Positions 41,003 through 51,549 are shown, numbered from the stretch's first letter. The stretch is 64,000 nucleotides of DNA from Pyxidicoccus parkwaysis (GCF_017301735.1 NZ_CP071090.1:12073001-12137000), one strand, 5' to 3'. Program-made: numbers and translations. The notes: a model not told the origin generated them from the sequence alone.

Positions 41003-43291
41003 TCAGAACGCCGAGCCGTTGGCGCGCTTGCCGGGCGAGGCGGTGAGGGTGGAGCTCAGCGTGGTGTGCAGCACCCAGGTGCCGGTGCCGCTCGCGTCCG
41101 GGCTCCGGTTGTAGGAGGTGCCCTGGTACGTGTCGCGGTAGTAGTTGCTGTCCTGCACCGTGCCGTCCGGCAGCACGAGGTACACCGTGTCGCCGCTGCT
41201 GCCCACGTTGACGCCGCGGTTGAAGCGCAGTCCGTCACCGCCACTCGCGTAGGCGACGTTGCTGACTCCCGACGGCACCGCCGAGGCGCCGCCATAGACG
41301 ACGTACGCCTTGCCCGGCTGCAGCACGGTGCCGGCCGGGAAGACGTGCCGCACGGGCTCCGCGCCGCTGTACGACTTGTCGTCGTGGAGCTTCCAGCCGC
41401 TGATGTCCACCGCCGTGCTGCCGGTGTTGAGCACCTCCACGAACATCTGGTCGTAGTCCGGGGTGGTGGTGCCGGGCGCGTTGTTCGGCTGGGGCAGGTA
41501 CTCGTTGATGATGACCTGCGCGGAGGCGTGGTTCAGCACGAAGGTGCTGTCGCTGGCGTCGAAGAAGGTGGCATCGCGCGTGTCCACCACCCGGACGCGC
41601 GCTCCGCCGGAGTTGTCCGAGGGCACCGTCCACGTGTAGCGCCCGGTGGCGGCGGACACGGAGGCGACCACGTCGCGCCACGTCGTCCCGTTGTCCACCG
41701 AGTACTGGAGCTTCACCGTGTCCACGCCGGTCGCCGTCCAGGTGATGGCGTACGTGGTGCCGGCGGTGAGCGTCTCTCCGCCGTTGGGCGCCGTGACTTT
41801 CAGCGCGCGCGCGGCCTGCCCGAAGTCATAGCGGCTGATGACGGGATAGTGGTCCGACGTGGAGGAGCTGTAGCTGGCGATGGCCGGCCTCAGCACCTGG
41901 GCCGAGTTGGCGACGTAGTTCGAGGCCATCTCGTTGGTGGCGAGCTGGTGGTCGATGAACGTGTTGCGGCCCGCCGTGCTGCCGATGCCGGCCAGCGACA
42001 TCGCCTGGGTGATGAAGGTGTAGCGCTCCGTGTCGTTGACGAAGTTGCGGAAGGGCGTGTCGTACTTCGACCCGGTGTCCGGGTTCGTCGTCGTGGACAC
42101 GTCCACGTCGTCGTTCCAGTCACCCACGATCATGGCCCGCTGGGTGGGCAGGTTGGCGTCCATGTAGCTCTTGAGCCAGCCGGCCGCCGCCATCCGCCGC
42201 TGGTACTCCTCCGTGCCCGCGAGCGCCTTCAGGTGCACGACGATGGCGGTGAGGTCCACGCTGGAGGAGCCCCGGGTGACGCGCAGGTCCACCCGCAGCG
42301 GCGGCCGCCCGGCGAAGTCGAAGTCCTGCGCCCCCAGGATGACCTCCGCCTTCAGCACCTTCACCACGCCCGACTTGAAGAGCACGCCGAGCTTCTGCTC
42401 GCTGGGGGTGTAGTAGCCCGTGCCCGAGGACACGCGCACGCTGTCGTCCGAGAGGAAGCCGTCGTACCCGGGCAGCCGCGCCTTCAATTCGTTGAACTGC
42501 GGCGTGCTGACGATTTCGCCCAGGCCCCAGAAGTCCACGCCCGCGTCCGCCAGCACCGCCTGGGCATTGGAGAGCTGCAGCGGGTCATCCGAGGGTCCGT
42601 AGGTGGTGTCGCCGAACCACTCGATGTTCCAGTTGCCCACCGACAGCGGGAAGGAGTTGGGCGGAGGGCCCGCGTCGGGCTGCTCTCCCGGGCCCACCAC
42701 CTCCAGCCCGCGCCACGCCTCGGACGTGGCTCCGCTGGCGTCCTGCACGCGCAGGGTGAAGTTGAACAGGCCGCGCCCCTGCGGCACGCCGCTGAGGATG
42801 CCCTCCGTGCTGAGCGACAGGCCCGACGGCAGCTGTCCATTCGCCACGGACCAGCGCAGCGGCGGCCGGCCTCCGGAGCAGGCAAAGACATACGAGTAGT
42901 TGGTGCCCACGACGGCGCCCGGCGCGGCCTCGGTTCCCAGCACGGGCGCGGGCCACACCTTCATCGTCCAGGTGTGGGTGTCATCGCTGCCCACCGCGTC
43001 CCGGACGCTCACGGTGAGGTTGAACTCGCCGGACTCGGTGCCCGGGCCCGTCAGCTTCGCGTCGGCGCTGTTGAAGGTGAAGCCCGGCGGCGGCTGGCCC
43101 ACCAGCGAGTACGTCAGCGGCGCGGCACCCCCGGTGGCCGAGAGCTGCGTCTCATAGGCAACGCCCACCGTGGTGGGCGTCAGCTCGATGGTGGGAAGCC
43201 GGGGACCGTCCGTCGGGTCTCCGCGACCTTCGGGACAGGCACAAAGCAGGGCGAGGACGGCGACCGTCCCGACCAATCGGGCAGACAACAT
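41003..43291 (-). CDS. Secreted EEP-nuclease/phosphatase lipoprotein with Ig-like and lamin-tail domains
   Basis: 762 residues from the ATG at 43291. Lipobox VLALLCAC near residue 18. Two Ig-like/He_PIG repeats follow (about 30-200, with LTYSLVGQPPPGFTF and RWSVANGQLPSGLSL). An endonuclease/exonuclease/phosphatase domain spans about 215-510: VGNWNIEWFGD, IVVHLKAL, VGDWNDD and SDHYPVISRY give the usual Asn, Glu, Asp and His residues. Next comes an Ig-like module (about 520-610, KVTAPNGGETLTAGTTYAITW) and a C-terminal lamin-tail domain (INEYLPQPNN...FVEVLNTGSTAVDISGWKLHDD). Extracellular DNA or phosphoester degradation is inferred. Confidence 0.87.
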   Translation of the reverse strand: MLSARLVGTVAVLALLCACPEGRGDPTDGPRLPTIELTPTTVGVAYETQLSATGGAAPLTYSLVGQPPPGFTFNSADAKLTGPGTESGEFNLTVSVRDAVGSDDTHTWTMKVWPAPVLGTEAAPGAVVGTNYSYVFACSGGRPPLRWSVANGQLPSGLSLSTEGILSGVPQGRGLFNFTLRVQDASGATSEAWRGLEVVGPGEQPDAGPPPNSFPLSVGNWNIEWFGDTTYGPSDDPLQLSNAQAVLADAGVDFWGLGEIVSTPQFNELKARLPGYDGFLSDDSVRVSSGTGYYTPSEQKLGVLFKSGVVKVLKAEVILGAQDFDFAGRPPLRVDLRVTRGSSSVDLTAIVVHLKALAGTEEYQRRMAAAGWLKSYMDANLPTQRAMIVGDWNDDVDVSTTTNPDTGSKYDTPFRNFVNDTERYTFITQAMSLAGIGSTAGRNTFIDHQLATNEMASNYVANSAQVLRPAIASYSSSTSDHYPVISRYDFGQAARALKVTAPNGGETLTAGTTYAITWTATGVDTVKLQYSVDNGTTWRDVVASVSAATGRYTWTVPSDNSGGARVRVVDTRDATFFDASDSTFVLNHASAQVIINEYLPQPNNAPGTTTPDYDQMFVEVLNTGSTAVDISGWKLHDDKSYSGAEPVRHVFPAGTVLQPGKAYVVYGGASAVPSGVSNVAYASGGDGLRFNRGVNVGSSGDTVYLVLPDGTVQDSNYYRDTYQGTSYNRSPDASGTGTWVLHTTLSSTLTASPGKRANGSAF

Positions 43292-43533
43292 GTCAGCGGG
43301 CTCCGGCGTGGGCTTCGGTGGGGTGGCCCGAAGCGCCCACCACTCTAGCGCTACCCCGCGCCGGCTTGCACGAGGCGCGTGAGACATGTCTCGCTTTGTC
43401 TGATGGCTGGGGCAATCAGCGCTGCCGTCGTGCGTGACTCCAAACAGGCCCGGGAAGGTTTTGCGCCCCAAACGAGCGCACGGTGCCATGATTCGTGGAT
43501 GGGGGGCCCCGCTGCCCCACGGAGGACACAGCA
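43292..43533. promoter_or_regulatory. Divergent promoter region with a perfect palindrome
   Basis: The 242-bp spacer between the nuclease lipoprotein (minus) and the Lys/Ala-tailed protein (plus) contains GAGACATGTCTC (43381-43392), a perfect 12-bp palindrome typical of a dimeric regulator site. A hairpin GCTTCGG (43312-43318) / CCGAAGC (43328-43334), extended by TGGG/CCCA, lies in the leader of the lipoprotein gene. No regulator gene adjoins. Confidence 0.5.
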
Positions 43534-44028
43534 ATGGCCGAGAAGTGGGACAAGCAGCTGATGGACTTCCTCAAGCGCACCGGTGACGAGCTCAAGCGCA
43601 CCACCGACGACCTGCGCGGCGAGGCCGAGCGCCTCCTCAAGGAGGTGAAGGACCCGCAGAACCAGGCCAAGGTGAAGGAGGGCCTGGAGCAGCTGCGCAC
43701 CTGGGCCGCCACCACCAGCAAGGTGGCGACGGAGAAGATTGAAACCGCCGTGCGCCAGGTCGAGGGCGCCGTCGAGCGCGCCTTCAAGCCCGAGGAGTCC
43801 GGCCAGAAGACCGAGGCCCCGAAGGCCAGCGCGCCCTCCAGCGCCGCTCCCGCCGAGGCTCCCAAGGCCGAAGCCCGCGCGTCCGCGTCCAAGAAGGCGG
43901 GCCCCAAGTCCATCGGCCGGAAGAAGGCGGCCGCCAAGGGCTCCGCCTCCCGCCCTGCAGCCAAGAAGGGCGCCGCGGCTTCCAAGAAGACGATTGGGCG
44001 TGCAAAGAAGCCCACCGCGGGAACGTGA
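43534..44028 (+). CDS. Helical protein with Lys/Ala-rich tail
   Basis: 164 residues from the ATG at 43534, which follows GGAGGACACAGCA. Residues 1-90 are a long amphipathic helix (KQLMDFLKRTGDELKRTTDDLRGEAERLLKEVKD) resembling phasin-like or late-embryogenesis-type coiled proteins. Residues about 95-164 are an Ala/Lys/Pro tail with SKKAGPKSIGRKKAAAKG and AAKKGAAASKK motifs like those of histone-H1-like proteins and the YjbR-like protein at 17612. It precedes grpE by 83 bp on the same strand. The function is unknown; binding to nucleic acid by the tail is inference. Confidence 0.72.
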   Translation: MAEKWDKQLMDFLKRTGDELKRTTDDLRGEAERLLKEVKDPQNQAKVKEGLEQLRTWAATTSKVATEKIETAVRQVEGAVERAFKPEESGQKTEAPKASAPSSAAPAEAPKAEARASASKKAGPKSIGRKKAAAKGSASRPAAKKGAAASKKTIGRAKKPTAGT

Positions 44029-44111
44029 AGTTCCGCTGCGCGTGAAGCCAGCCCGCTCGTACCCCAGGTTGGGTTCTTCCAGTTGTTACCCTGAGTTGGA
44101 ACGGCCCCGGG

Positions 44112-45005
44112 GTGCATGACATAGTGCGCGCCGTGGCCGGCTCGAACGAGAAGGGCAGCATCCAGGCGGACATCGGGCAGGACGTCATCGACGCGGCGGT
44201 CCGCAGCGTCGAGCGTCAGATGGACGAGGACGACGAGGTGACCGTCATCGAGGTGGAGGCCCGCGGGGCTTCCGCCGACGAGGAGGTCGCCGGCGACGCC
44301 CCGCCGCCCGAGGAGAGCGCGAGCACCCCCGCCGCCGAGGCGACGCCCGAAGAGGTGGCGGCGCTGCGCCAGGAGGTGGAGTCCCTCAAGGCCCAGCTCG
44401 AGTTCAGCCAGGCCAAGGCCCGCGAGACGCTGGAGCGCCTGCGCGAGACGCACGAGCGCACCAAGGACGCGCAGGAGCGCACCATCCGTGCCGCCGCGGA
44501 CCTGGAGAACTACCGCAAGCGCGCGCAGAAGGAGAAGGAGGAGGTCCAGCGCTTCGGCTCGGAGAAGCTGCTCAAGGACCTGCTCCCCGTCCTGGACAAC
44601 CTGGATCGCGCGCTCGACGCCGCGGCCAAGTCTCCGGACATCGACAGCTTCCAGAAGGGCGTGGCCATGACGCGCAAGTCCTTCGAGGACGCGCTCGCCC
44701 GCCACGGGGTGAAGGCCTTCAGCGCGAAGGGCCAGCCGTTCGACCCGCGCATGCATGAGGCGATTCAGCAGGTGGAGACGGCGGACGTGCCCGCCGGCCA
44801 CGTGGCCTACGAGGTCGTCCGCGGCTTCTACCTGAACGAGCGCCTGGTGCGTCCGGCCATGGTCGTCGTCGCGCGCGCGCCCGCCGAGGCCCCCGCGCCT
44901 GCCGCCAATGAGTCCGCGGAGGCCGCGCCGGCCGCCGCGTCCGCAGCCGAGGGGACCACTTCTGTTCCCCCGCAGACCCAAGATTCTTCCGGGGGGAGCC
45001 AGTAA
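44112..45005 (+). CDS. grpE: GrpE nucleotide exchange factor (grpS-like)
   Basis: 297 residues, longer than the usual 190-200 because of an acidic N-terminus and an Ala/Pro-rich C-terminal tail. The GrpE core spans about 75-255: a long coiled coil (VAALRQEVESLKAQLEFSQAKA), AADLENYRKRAQKEKEEVQRF, LLKDLLPVLDNLDRAL, then the beta domain (GQPFDPRMHEAIQQVET, GHVAYEVVRGFYLNERLVRPAMVVVA). It exchanges ADP on DnaK. It lies 6 bp from dnaK, the same arrangement as grpS-sglK of M. xanthus. The start is uncertain: GTG at 44112 or a later GTG, neither with a strong ribosome site. Confidence 0.9.
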   Translation: MHDIVRAVAGSNEKGSIQADIGQDVIDAAVRSVERQMDEDDEVTVIEVEARGASADEEVAGDAPPPEESASTPAAEATPEEVAALRQEVESLKAQLEFSQAKARETLERLRETHERTKDAQERTIRAAADLENYRKRAQKEKEEVQRFGSEKLLKDLLPVLDNLDRALDAAAKSPDIDSFQKGVAMTRKSFEDALARHGVKAFSAKGQPFDPRMHEAIQQVETADVPAGHVAYEVVRGFYLNERLVRPAMVVVARAPAEAPAPAANESAEAAPAAASAAEGTTSVPPQTQDSSGGSQ

Positions 45006-45011
45006 ACCGTC

Positions 45012-46835
<1,824 letters not shown>

Positions 46836-46852
46836 GTCGTCCGGGGTCTCCA

Positions 46853-46882
46853 CCGGGCGCGTGCAATCGTTCACGCGCCCGG
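46853..46882 (+). terminator. Strong stem-loop after dnaK
   Basis: A perfect 11-bp stem CCGGGCGCGTG / CACGCGCCCGG with an 8-nt loop (CAATCGTT), 17 bp past the dnaK stop. It lacks a T run but is one of the most stable hairpins in the window. Confidence 0.7.
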
Positions 46883-46926
46883 GCGTAGACTGTGGCAACC
46901 CCGCGGTCCGCCCGAGGCACCCCCCC

Positions 46927-47226
46927 ATGGATCATCTCGCAGAGTCCATCACCACCATCCTCGTCGTTGGCATGGTGGTGGGCATCCCCATGCTGGGGCT
47001 CACGGTGCGCTTCTCCCTCAAGCCGCTGGTGGATGCCTTCATCCGCCTGCGCGAGGCGCAGCTCGGCTCCACGGACACGGTGCTGCTGCGCGAGCGAGTC
47101 GCCTACCTGGAGCGCGTGCTGGAGGCGCACGGCCTCCTGGACGAGCGTCAGATTCTGCCGTCCCGCCAGGGCACGCCCGAGCGTCTTCCCTCCAACGTCC
47201 CGCTGAAGGACCGCGAGCGCGTCTAG
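46927..47226 (+). CDS. Small single-pass membrane protein with coiled coil
   Basis: 99 residues from the ATG at 46927. One hydrophobic segment (TTILVVGMVVGIPMLGLTVRF, about 9-29) is followed by an amphipathic helix with heptad spacing (LVDAFIRLREAQL, VLLRERVAYLERVLEAHG) and a short Pro/Arg-rich end. It resembles the small phage-shock PspB/PspC-like or DUF-type myxobacterial membrane proteins only in shape. The function is unknown. It sits 91 bp after dnaK behind the terminator. Confidence 0.65.
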   Translation: MDHLAESITTILVVGMVVGIPMLGLTVRFSLKPLVDAFIRLREAQLGSTDTVLLRERVAYLERVLEAHGLLDERQILPSRQGTPERLPSNVPLKDRERV

Positions 47227-47408
47227 CGTTGGCTTCGGGCGTCCCGCGAGCGCGTGGAGCCCTCCGCGCTTTGGCCCGTCCCGTCCCCTCAGTCAGTGCC
47301 CGGGTGGGACTGCCGGTGCGGCACTCGCGCGCGTGTGTCCGCCTCTCACGGCCCTGCGGGGTGTACGGGGATACCCCGTCTTCCAGGCATGTCACCCACG
47401 GGTGTTGA

Positions 47409-48923
47409 ATGGGGCCCGTGGAATTTCCCTCACTGCAGACGGAAGTGGCCTTCCTGCGTGGCCTGGTGGCCGTCCACCGGATGGCGGACGACATCCTGGA
47501 GGACTGCCTGGAGCGCGGCCTGGACTTGGACTCCGGGCTGGACGTGTTCCTCACGCAGTGCGCGCGGATGGTGCATGCGCCCGCGGGCTTCGTGTCGCTG
47601 CGTGGGACGCAGGGCCCGGTGCTGACGCGCGTGCTGGGTGATTTGGGCGTGGACGTCTTCGAGGCGGCGCGCTGGATGGGGCCCCACCGGTTGGATGACG
47701 GGCGGATGCTCTTCTGCACCCGGCTTACGCTGGGGAAGCTGGACCTGGGCGGCCTGGGGCTGGTGGTGGAGGGCGGCTTCGAGGACGGCGGTGGGCTGGT
47801 GATGAAGCTGGTGGAGGCCATCGGCGAGCAGCTCGACTCGGCGGTGCTGGGCTTCCTCGCGCTCACCGACGGGCGCAGCGCGCTGGAGCGGCTGGACGAG
47901 CTGGCCCTGGACGAGACGCCCGTGCCGCGCGGCCGCATCGGCCGGTACGAGGTGGTGACGCCGCTGGGCACCGGTGGCATGGCGCAGGTGCTGGTGGCGC
48001 GGGCGCGCGGGCCGGAGGGGCTGGGCCGGCTGGTGGCGCTCAAGCGCATCCTCCCGCACCTCACCGCGGACCCGTCCATCATCCAGCAGTTCCTGGACGA
48101 GGCGCGCATCGGCCTGCGGCTGTCGCACCCCAACCTCGTCCACGTCTACGACTTCGGCGAGGCGCAGGGCGCCTACTACATCGCCATGGAGCTGGTGCGG
48201 GGCGTGGACCTGGACCGGCTCATCCGCGCGCTCAAGGGCCCGCTGGAGCCGGCGCACGCGGTGGCGGTGGTGGTGCAGGCGCTGCAGGGGCTCCAGGCCG
48301 CGCACGGCCTGCGGGGCGAGGACGGCGCGCCGCTGCACCTCGTGCACCGGGACTTGTCTCCTCACAACCTCATGGTGGGGTTCGACGGGCGGGTGAAGGT
48401 GCTGGACTTCGGCGTGGCGAAGGCGCGCGCGCAGCGCACGGTGACGCTGCCGGGCATCGTGAAGGGCAAGCCGCTCTACATGTCGCCGGAGCAGGCGCGG
48501 GGCCAGCGGCTGGACGCGCGCAGCGACTTGTTCGCCATGGGGCTCATCCTCTACGAGGCGCTCACCGGGCAGCGCGCGTTCGACCGGGGGGACGAGCTGG
48601 CCTCCATGCAGGCCATCTGCGACGAGCGGCTGACGCGGCCGGACTCGCTGCCCCGGCCGCTGTGGGACGTGCTGGAGGTGGCGCTGGCCAAGCGGCCGGA
48701 GGCGCGCTTCGGCAACGCGCAGGAGATGGCGGACCGGCTGTCGGACGTGTGCCGCCCGGCGAAGGACGTGGAGCTGTCACGGCTCACGTCGAGGTACTTC
48801 CCGGACCGGCTGCGCGAGTTCAACCGCATGGACCGCACGGAGGCCGCCGGAAGGCCCGGCGTCCCGTCCGTGGAGAACGAGGAGACGCAGGTGCGCCCCG
48901 CGCCCCGGAAGTCCGCGCGCTGA
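47409..48923 (+). CDS. Ser/Thr protein kinase with N-terminal GAF-like domain
   Basis: 504 residues, cytoplasmic. Residues about 10-155 form a GAF-like sensor region (LDVFLTQCARMVHAPAGFVSLRGTQGPVLTRVLG). The kinase domain (about 178-435) has PLGTGGMAQVLVAR, Lys212 (VALKRI), HRDLSPHN with catalytic Asp315, DFGVAK at 333-338 and a MSPEQARG activation-segment end. The catalytic loop has Ser in place of the usual Lys (HRDLKP), which is common in one myxobacterial kinase subgroup. There is no membrane helix; a charged tail ends the protein. The substrate is unknown. It converges on the DUF2382 gene 25 bp away. Confidence 0.88.
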   Translation: MGPVEFPSLQTEVAFLRGLVAVHRMADDILEDCLERGLDLDSGLDVFLTQCARMVHAPAGFVSLRGTQGPVLTRVLGDLGVDVFEAARWMGPHRLDDGRMLFCTRLTLGKLDLGGLGLVVEGGFEDGGGLVMKLVEAIGEQLDSAVLGFLALTDGRSALERLDELALDETPVPRGRIGRYEVVTPLGTGGMAQVLVARARGPEGLGRLVALKRILPHLTADPSIIQQFLDEARIGLRLSHPNLVHVYDFGEAQGAYYIAMELVRGVDLDRLIRALKGPLEPAHAVAVVVQALQGLQAAHGLRGEDGAPLHLVHRDLSPHNLMVGFDGRVKVLDFGVAKARAQRTVTLPGIVKGKPLYMSPEQARGQRLDARSDLFAMGLILYEALTGQRAFDRGDELASMQAICDERLTRPDSLPRPLWDVLEVALAKRPEARFGNAQEMADRLSDVCRPAKDVELSRLTSRYFPDRLREFNRMDRTEAAGRPGVPSVENEETQVRPAPRKSAR

Positions 48924-48948
48924 GTCGCGGACTGCCGGCCGTGGCGGC

Positions 48949-49836
48949 TCAGTAGCCGCGCTTCGACGGGTCGTCGGGAGGCGACTCGAGCGAGCGCGCG
49001 CCCTCCACGTCGCCTTCGGTGCGGATGCTCACGTCCTCGCGGCGGAGGTTCTCCGCGACGCGGCGCTCCTCCTCGATGGCGTCCTTGTGGATGACGACCT
49101 CCTCGTCCACCACGGCGCGCTTCTGGACGTCCACCTCCTCGGCGCGCAGCGGGACGACCACCGTCTCCTCCTGGAAGGTGGCCCCCATGGCCGGGCGCTC
49201 CGGCGTCACGTCGCGGCGCTCCACGCGCACGCGCTCGCGACGCACCGGCACGTCCACCACCTTCTCCTCCTCCACCACGTCCTTCTTCACGCGTACCTCG
49301 CCGGCCTGCTTCTCGCGCTTGGTGACGTCCAGCTCCTCCTTCCGCACGGGGATGGAGACGTCCTCCGAGCGGCCCGTCATGGTGCGCTCGCTGCCCACGC
49401 GCGTGTCGCCGCCCAGGCCGCTGCCCGACAGCGTCGTGTCCGGCATGGCACCCAGGCCCCGGGTGTCCGCGCCCATGCCCAGGCCCGTCGTGGTGGTGGG
49501 CGTGCCATAGCCTGTCGCGGCGCCCTCGGCGGGGACTCCCACCGCGCCGGGGCCTACGCCCGCCCCGCCGCCCAGGCCTGCTGTCGCGCCGGTGTCCGTG
49601 GCGTAGCGGCCCGCCTCACGCGACAGGCTTTGCAGCGCCTCCTTGCCGTGGTTGAGGATGATTTCGTCCGAGCGGATGTCACTGACCTCGGAGTACCGGA
49701 CGAGATAGTCCTTCGGGAAGAAGAGGCCCTTCTCGATGTGGAACTCGGTGTCGCCCACGGCGAAGACCTTGCCGAGCTTCTCGCCGTCGATGCTGCGGAC
49801 GACCATTCCCTCTCTCACGTCGCTGCGCTGGTACAT
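48949..49836 (-). CDS. PRC-barrel/DUF2382 stress-type protein 1
   Basis: 295 residues from the ATG at 49836, preceded by AGGAG. The N-terminal PRC-barrel-like part (5-65: REGMVVRSIDGEKLGKVFAVGDTEFHIEKG) leads to a Gly/Thr-rich linker (70-150). The C-terminal half is a DUF2382 (YsnF-like) domain rich in alternating charged strands (SIPVRKEELDVTKREKQAGEV, DVPVRRERVRVERRDV, VVVPLRAEEVDVQKRAVV). Such proteins are associated with general stress in many bacteria; the mechanism is unknown. It is divergent from a paralogous pair. Confidence 0.83.
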   Translation of the reverse strand: MYQRSDVREGMVVRSIDGEKLGKVFAVGDTEFHIEKGLFFPKDYLVRYSEVSDIRSDEIILNHGKEALQSLSREAGRYATDTGATAGLGGGAGVGPGAVGVPAEGAATGYGTPTTTTGLGMGADTRGLGAMPDTTLSGSGLGGDTRVGSERTMTGRSEDVSIPVRKEELDVTKREKQAGEVRVKKDVVEEEKVVDVPVRRERVRVERRDVTPERPAMGATFQEETVVVPLRAEEVDVQKRAVVDEEVVIHKDAIEEERRVAENLRREDVSIRTEGDVEGARSLESPPDDPSKRGY

Positions 49837-50191
49837 GGCTGGCTCCTGATGACCCGGGTGGGGTGGGGGCCGGAGCGCGTGGGCCCCCATGGCCCTGGTG
49901 ATGGCCCGCTCCGTGCGCCTGCTTGCGGCCACGACGGGCCCGCGTCCCGGTCTTCAATCCGGAAGGTGGGAGCGGGTGGGCCAAACGACAGTGGACGGGC
50001 GGTGGCGCCAGGGGGCTCGCTCATGTGGCTGCCCGCCCGAACGCAGGCCCGCCTCCCTGCTCGCCCTCGGGGCGGGGAGCGAGCGCGGCGGGTGGGCGTC
50101 CCCGTGCGAGGGGTTTCCCCGGCGCACGGGCCCACCCCACCTTCGTACGCGCACGGCACCGGGCGTACCTACGCACGAGACGGAGACCTCG
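49837..50191. other. Divergent 355-bp spacer with a long hairpin
   Basis: It lies between DUF2382 protein 1 (minus) and the 215-residue membrane protein (plus). It holds the ribosome sites of both and a long interrupted inverted repeat at 50091-50136: GGTGGG, CCCGTGCG, GGGG, loop TTT, CCCC, CGCACGGG, CCCACC, with a CGTC bulge and an A/GG internal loop. An open frame continues upstream of 50192 but lacks coding-like residues and a ribosome site. Confidence 0.55.
50091..50136 (+). promoter_or_regulatory. Long stem-loop in the leader of the 50192 gene
   Basis: The arms GGTGGG-(CGTC)-CCCGTGCG-(A)-GGGG and CCCC-(GG)-CGCACGGG-CCCACC give 18 base pairs around a TTT loop, 55 bp upstream of the start. 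It may be an RNA control element or a protein-binding site. Confidence 0.5.
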
Positions 50192-50839
50192 ATGGGCACC
50201 GAGCAGGAGAGCACGCTACACGGACGTTGGAGCGGGTTGCTGCTGAGCGGCGCGGCGGCGGGCCTGGGAGCGCCCCTCATGCTGAGCGGCCTGCGCCGTC
50301 TTCTTCAGGTGAAGCCGGAGCGCTCTCGAGCCCGCGTGGGCTTGAGGGTGGGCGCGCTGGCCGCGCTGGTGGCAGGAGGGCTCGCGCGCCGCTGGCGCCA
50401 CGCCCATGCCGCGCACGGGACACACCCGGCGGACGGCGGCCCGCTCGGGCTGGAGCAGGATGGCGGCGCCGCGCACTGGACGGAGCACGCGGCGGACGGC
50501 ACCCCGCTCGGGATGAAACCTGGAGTGGATGGAGGCGCCACGCGCTGCTTGGAGCACGCGAGGGATGGCACCGCGCTCTGGAGGAGGCACGTGGCGCACG
50601 GCACCGCGAGCACTCCGGAGCCGGACCTGTCCCAGGAGGCGTTGGAGGAAGCCGAGCTGACGGCGGACCGGCGCAGGGAGGCGCGACGTCGCCGCCTGGC
50701 GGCGCTGGGGCAGCATGCGGCGGCGCACGTGGAGGCGCCGTCTCCGGACGCGGCGCTCCGGGCCCTGGAGCGCAGGCACCGGCGCGGGCCCAGCGGTAGG
50801 GAGCAACCCTGGCACGAGGCCTCGCTTACCCCCGGGTGA
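50192..50839 (+). CDS. Small membrane protein with degenerate internal repeats
   Basis: 215 residues from the ATG at 50192, with GGAG 8 bp upstream. Two short hydrophobic segments (GLLLSGAAAGLGAPLMLSG and GLRVGALAALVAGGLA) lie in the first 70 residues. The middle carries two to three copies of a 21-23-residue repeat with HAADGTPLG / HARDGTALW / HPADGGPLG, rich in His and Gly. A charged helix ends it (EEAELTADRRREARRRRLAAL). No family is recognised. Its stop lies 27 bp before the next gene's ATG; placement between two DUF2382 genes suggests a stress-related unit. Confidence 0.6.
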   Translation: MGTEQESTLHGRWSGLLLSGAAAGLGAPLMLSGLRRLLQVKPERSRARVGLRVGALAALVAGGLARRWRHAHAAHGTHPADGGPLGLEQDGGAAHWTEHAADGTPLGMKPGVDGGATRCLEHARDGTALWRRHVAHGTASTPEPDLSQEALEEAELTADRRREARRRRLAALGQHAAAHVEAPSPDAALRALERRHRRGPSGREQPWHEASLTPG

Positions 50840-50865
50840 GCGCCGGGGCCCGAGAGGAGCAGCGG

Positions 50866-51549
50866 ATGCGCACGGACGTAAAGGAAGGGATGCGGGTCTT
50901 CACGGCGGACGGGGTGAAGCTGGGCACCGTGGTGGGCTGCGGCGAGGACACCTTCGTCGTCGAGCGCGGCCTTTTGCGCTCGCGGGACTACGTGGCCGGC
51001 TATGGCGACGTGGTGGAGGTGACGGACGGCGAGGTGCTGCTCGGCCTCACGAAGGACCAGCTGAGTCCCGGTCCCCTCGCCCGCGGGGAAGGGGATGTGG
51101 AGTCGCGGGCCGGCTACGTCGTGGACTCGAGAGACCTCGTCATCCCCCTGGCCCGCGAGGAGGCCCAACCCCGGGCCGTGCTCCGCGACGTCGGACAGGT
51201 GCGCATCCGCAAGGTGGTGCGCACCGAGGTGAAGCACTTCTCCATCCCCGTGCGGCGCGAAGAACTGGTGGTCGAGCGGGTGAATGCGGAGGACGTGCGC
51301 GCCGGGAAGGCGGACGAGCGGACGCTGCCGGGCGTGGCGCCCTTCGAGGAGGCCACCTTCGTCATCCCCCTCTATGAAGAGCAGGTGGAGTTCACCAAGA
51401 CGGCCCGGGTCTGGCAGGAGCTCGCCGTCTCCAAGTCCACCCAGGAGGAGCTGCGCCAGGTGCACACCACCGTTCGCCGGGAGACGGCGGAGGTGGAGGA
51501 GCGGGGCGAGGTACTCCACGAAGGCCCGGTGGACGGCCTGCACTCCTGA
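50866..51549 (+). CDS. PRC-barrel/DUF2382 stress-type protein 2
   Basis: 227 residues from the ATG at 50866, with GAGGAG 6 bp upstream; a GTG at 50836 overlapping the previous stop is the alternative. It has the same layout as protein 1: REGM-like start (VKEGMRVFTADGVKLGTVVG, then EDTFVVERGLL), followed directly, without the Gly-rich linker, by DUF2382 strands (HFSIPVRREELVVERV, ATFVIPLYEEQVEFTK, VHTTVRRETAEVEERGEV). It is probably co-transcribed with the membrane protein upstream. Confidence 0.82.
   Translation: MRTDVKEGMRVFTADGVKLGTVVGCGEDTFVVERGLLRSRDYVAGYGDVVEVTDGEVLLGLTKDQLSPGPLARGEGDVESRAGYVVDSRDLVIPLAREEAQPRAVLRDVGQVRIRKVVRTEVKHFSIPVRREELVVERVNAEDVRAGKADERTLPGVAPFEEATFVIPLYEEQVEFTKTARVWQELAVSKSTQEELRQVHTTVRRETAEVEERGEVLHEGPVDGLHS

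Noticed and set aside
44020..44034. Small hairpin GGAAC/GTTCC across the stop of the Lys/Ala-tailed gene
   Set aside because: Only 5 bp of stem; too weak to call a terminator.
49889..50191. N-terminal extension of the 215-residue membrane protein
   Set aside because: The extra 101 codons run through the hairpin, are Arg/Pro/Gly-rich and lack a ribosome site; the ATG at 50192 has one.
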